Positions 60,379 to 64,000 of a stretch of DNA of 64,000 nucleotides are shown one piece after another. The translations under genes were made by a program, and so were the position numbers. Position 1 is the first letter of the stretch. Every line of letters starts with the position of its first letter. The notes under the pieces are model-generated. The model saw only the letters and a list, made by a program, of their open reading frames with translations. It did not search any database and was not told where the DNA came from. Location: positions 124,001-188,000 of the forward strand of contig JBAJFG010000152.1 of assembly GCA_037903475.1 (NCBI GenBank), given 5' to 3'. This DNA is from Ancylostoma caninum (Eukaryota; Nematoda; Chromadorea; Rhabditida; Ancylostomatidae).

Positions 60379-60916
60379 CAGGGGGGCCATAAGTTATTGT
60401 ACAACGTTTGCTCATTTATTTCTCCACCAGCAACACATGGATTATCCTGCTCTTTTCGCTGCCGAATAGAGCAGGGATCAAAGTATCTTACATTAAAACC
60501 CGGTTTCCCGGGAGAGTTTTGCTTTGGAGCAGTTGGACTTAGAACAGGTTTTTGAAAAAAGCGGGTTGATGTGGAAATTTTTTACGAAAAATCCACCAAA
60601 TCTCTAAAGTGGGGTGTACTGCTTAGATGCATCTTAAAGAGCAAAGAATGCTCTTTCTAAAAATATCAAACTGTTTTTGTGGCTGTTTTGCTCGGAAATT
60701 GCGGGCAGAGTTAGTGCATTTTGCGGCACCGAAAGTCTGCAATGAATGTTTCCGATAAACTTTTTTCGTTATCTTGGAAGTATCCAGGAGGTTTTTGTGA
60801 TCAAAAGATAGAGCAAATCCAGCTCTATTAAACAGTGCCTAGTGCGGCAAAAAATATTTTACTACTGCGGAGAAATGGGCCAGCAAACGTTGTACAATAA
60901 CTTATGGCCCCCACTG
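60379..60916. mobile_element. 538-bp MITE, twin copy 2
   Basis: Near-identical to 57609-58150 in the same orientation, with TA at both edges (60377-60378 and 60917-60918). The right end has an extra A in the C-run (CCCCCACTG). Confidence 0.85.
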
Positions 60917-61320
60917 TACATCAAGAGATGAGGTTCCAGAACATTCCAGGTTAGATCACAACAGGTCAGTTGTAGATCAAACATCAAAGATCACATCAAA
61001 CACATAACAATCAAGTTCCTGCAACAGCACCTATTGTTACTCAACGTTGTTCACCATGAACTGCGGCGACCTGAAGAGTAAGAAATTGAAATTCCTCTTG
61101 TCGGGGTCGATATGGAAGAAACGAATACCACTGTTGAACCTTCAAAGCTGGCAGGGACTATTCCACCCGCTCTCAGCGACCTTCACATAGCCAACCTTGG
61201 CCAGACAGTAGAAGCTGGTATTGTTTCAGCGCAGCTCTGTAATTTCCGCCACAAAAACATGTCCCGGCCGTCGCGCCGACGTCTTCATCGTCACACATCC
61301 CGTCATCGCTTTCTTTGATC

Positions 61321-61485
61321 TTAGCGGGCAATTTGCGAACACGGGCGAAAGCCACCGCGGAGCGAGCGACTGTTGCTAGCGGCCATTTGTGGCGCACGGT
61401 TAGCCTCGCGTCGGCTATCCGGTTCAAGCAGCACATATCTTCCATCTGTCTCTTTCCGTGTTGGCGTGTCGTCGTCCAAAAACAT
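61321..61485 (-). CDS. Short frame in a CpG-rich stretch, possible first exon
   Basis: This 54-codon minus-strand frame starts MFLDDDTPTRKETDGRYVLL and continues EPDSRREANRAPQMAASNSR. It lies in an unusually CpG-rich stretch (61240-61470) that stands out from the AT-rich surroundings. A second minus frame (61173-61445) overlaps it in another phase, so at most one is real. I recognise no domain and cannot define splice partners. Confidence 0.25.
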   Translation of the reverse strand: MFLDDDTPTRKETDGRYVLLEPDSRREANRAPQMAASNSRSLRGGFRPCSQIAR

Positions 61486-62345
61486 CAACGCACTTTCGCT
61501 CTCTACCTCTAGTCACTCCGTAACCATTGGGTACACGATGATTTTCTGTAGCAGTACAGATACGGGACGCTAGGCAATTTCTGCGCACAGATTACTGCGA
61601 AATCGAAGCAGATTTTAGAGTCGTGCTTACTTTCCCACCCTATTTCTACTAATTTTCTTCTACTTCTTCTTTCTGCCTTCTACATATCCATTAAATTGCA
61701 CAACTACGCAGAGATGGAAAATTTATTTCTTTTTTCTGCAGTGGGACTCACTCACACTCCTGGGAATCTCATATTCTCCCCGTCTACCTAGAGTGGTAAA
61801 GTTTCTCCCTCAAAATGTGGTAGATTTCACTAGGTATGCATGTATTACTTGCTGCTGCCACTTGGGGCATGCCATGATTATACACTAATGTAAATGCTAT
61901 AAAGTAGCATTTACGACCTAGAGAACTTGTCCACTTAGGGAAGGATAGGAATTTAATAAGAGAGAGCCTCCCCATGAATATCAACGAAGCGCTGGAGTTT
62001 CTCGAGGATCCCTGGAAGTGGTTATTTTCAAGGCCTCCTGGTGGTATTTCTTAGGGACTGAACTGTACTAACTAACGGCTTCGAAGGCATGAGCTCAAAG
62101 GCTCTCTCGTGCCTTTGCTATCAGTAAGCGCTTCAAATCAAGTTAAAGAGGATAGAAAGGTCTAAAATTCCACCCCTAATCAAGGATTTCACACCATAAT
62201 ATCATTTGAATTTCATTCCAAGCCGTTTTCCCCAGGTTAAGCTGGATTTCCATGGCTCAATTGGGTGTAGATGCCATCAACACTCGTCTCACTATGGTGA
62301 CATTCAATGATTCATTTCTTTATACGAGTACATCATTGAAGGTAT
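61486..62345. other. No gene recognised
   Basis: AT-rich, with a small inverted motif (TGTAAATGCTATAAAG / CTTTATAGCATTTACGA) near 61890-61915. Confidence 0.4.
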
Positions 62346-62485
62346 TTGAATGAATGGACGAATGAATGAATGAATGAGTGAATGAATGAATGAATGAGTG
62401 AATGAATGAGTGAATGAATGAACGAATGAATGAATGAATGAACGAATTAATTAACTAATTAATTATTGATTAATTAATTAATTAA
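62346..62485. repeat. (AATG)n microsatellite grading into (TTAA)n
   Basis: Tandem GAATGAATGAATGAGTGAAT units run to about 62447, then ATTAATTAACTAATTAATTA. Confidence 0.9.
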
Positions 62486-64000
62486 TGGTAAGGAATGATA
62501 AGGAAGTGATTCCTCGTCCAGGCTCAGGAATGTTCAGAGATCTAACGACATATGTCTGGCTCTGGCCTGAACACACTGAAGAGCTGCAGCGGAATGAAGG
62601 GAGAACGTAGCATTCTAAGAATATAGAGGATTGTATTTTTCATATGAAACAAGGACATCATCCAGAGATTCTTTTGTGGCTGCCTTTTTGATGTCCTGCG
62701 CATGTTGTACTATTTCTTTGAGTGCTCTACATCTCGATACAGATTTAGGAGACTCATTGCCTTGACTTCTGGTCCTGAGTTCGAAATATAGATTATACGC
62801 ATTTCCTCATCACTATAGTCTTTCAGCCCTCAGTAAGAAATTTCTCCCAAAAACCTGTGCAACTGCGTTATCGATACGATGCTTCACCGCAGGCTTATGA
62901 CGGATTACTGTGTCGCGCGGTGATGCCTAAAATACGTCGAGCTGTTCCAGTGGGGGAAAGTGAGACCGTGGGTTTCCCTTTCCCCTCCCCCACTGACATT
63001 TCTACGAAGCTGCATTTCCTCTGCATTTAAGGGAAACTTGACCTCTCTTGGGTTACTTGTGACCCTCCGTAGCCTAGTTGTGCCATCCGCAGTGATTGTA
63101 TGTGTATGCACGTCAATGGTGATAGTGGTGTTTCAACTGGGATCATACTTGTATTTGTATCATTCCCTCTAGTTTTGGTGTGCACCCCCGGCTATGCTTT
63201 TACTGTTTCCTGCACCCTTGCTGAAAATGAAAAGTAAATAAATGAATGAAAACCATCAATCGCCAGCTATTCTTTCTCGACTCCACCCTCTTTTTTGCTG
63301 ACGTCCTTTGTCATGGAGAGGTTTCGGCTGGATTGTATGTTTTGCTTCATCAATACGTTCCACTTATTACGTAACCAATTCGTCGTCATCGTAACTTCAA
63401 CAACTCAATGCTTCTCTATTAACGACAAATTTTTATCCAAGACTGGATTCCTCCGCGTTACTCTAGGTAACCCTTGGACAGAACAATTTCTTTTCCAAGC
63501 TTTGGGAGCGCATTTAGAAGAATTGCCCTCCAGAAATACAGGCCAATACGATTCCTGTCGAAAAAAAAACAAGCTCTGCTTGTGTGCTATTTCCTTACAG
63601 ATGCCGTAGTAAACACAGCTAGGAGAACTTATCTACGAGCAAGATCTACTACTATACGTAGTTTATTGTGCAGTCAGCAGTCATTGAACAATCAATTTAC
63701 CGAACTTTGGAGTCGATTTACTTTATGACCACATAACTAGTAGTGTTTTCGACTATTTCCCTGCATTCATCTGTTCTCCCAGCCTAGAATTAAACAGTGT
63801 TTACTGGAGAGGATATTAGTAGGTTGGCGCTTAACTACCCAGCGTTGATTTTTGAGCCTCTTCGCCGATGAAAAGGATAAAAACGGACGTCTGGTTAAGT
63901 TATGTCTCGAAAATGCTCTTCGTTCCGGTAGAGCTACCTGGTCATTCATGTTCTTTCCATACAATTCATTTTATAGGCCTTAGAAGAAGCGATGAAAGGA
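62486..64000. other. No gene recognised
   Basis: Frames up to 104 codons (63295-63609 plus) show no domain or clear splice sites. Nothing repetitive was matched. Confidence 0.35.

Overview
The window reads as a nematode nuclear genome segment, most likely from a strongylid parasite such as a hookworm relative. That placement is inference. It rests on short introns with TTTCAG-type acceptors, a LIN-15B-like exon, an RTE-type endonuclease that resembles families common in strongylids, and a very high density of TA-flanked Tc1/mariner-type elements and MITEs. Nothing resembles a bacterial operon. Genes are sparse and most of the DNA is transposon-derived or tandem-repetitive.

Layout. 1-2 kb: one spliced LIN-15B-like exon. 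2.0-5.6 kb: a Penelope-like element (PLE) insertion with an open RT plus GIY-YIG frame, an inverted 879-bp partial copy, a 13-bp target duplication, and a hammerhead-type core in each arm. 5.6-9.4 kb: relic repeats, a dead mariner with intact ends, and a CG-rich MITE. 11.2-13.7 kb: a broken BED/hAT transposase. 14.2-15.5 kb: a large foldback repeat. 17.9-20.8 kb: a second, decayed PLE. 20.9-24.1 kb: tRNA-derived SINE copies, GC-rich palindromic repeats and a 60-bp minisatellite. 26-27 kb: a MITE and G-rich arrays. 27.1-28.7 kb: the best candidate host gene, eight exons whose splice phases all agree (281 codons). 28.9-30.5 kb: RTE fragments. 31.0-34.8 kb: a multi-exon gene resembling TNP2/CACTA-type transposases. 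35.4-36.4 kb: a 59-bp minisatellite inside a dispersed repeat. 37-48 kb: a 1.7-kb inverted-terminal element and its inverted relative, two mariner-type elements, an LTR-like segment and a long TA microsatellite. 49-50 kb: a CG-rich MITE inside a ~118-bp tandem repeat. 57-61 kb: twin near-identical MITEs either side of another inverted-repeat element. 61-64 kb: a CpG-rich stretch, an AATG microsatellite and otherwise unremarkable DNA.

The elements form layers rather than a pathway. Probable autonomous sources (PLE, mariner, hAT, RTE, TNP2-like) sit beside non-autonomous derivatives with matching kinds of ends, and several repeats have tandem arrays growing inside them. The most distinctive unit is the PLE, which combines reverse transcriptase, a GIY-YIG nuclease and two hammerhead-like ribozyme cores in one TSD-flanked insertion. 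All family assignments come from reading motifs; no database search was possible.
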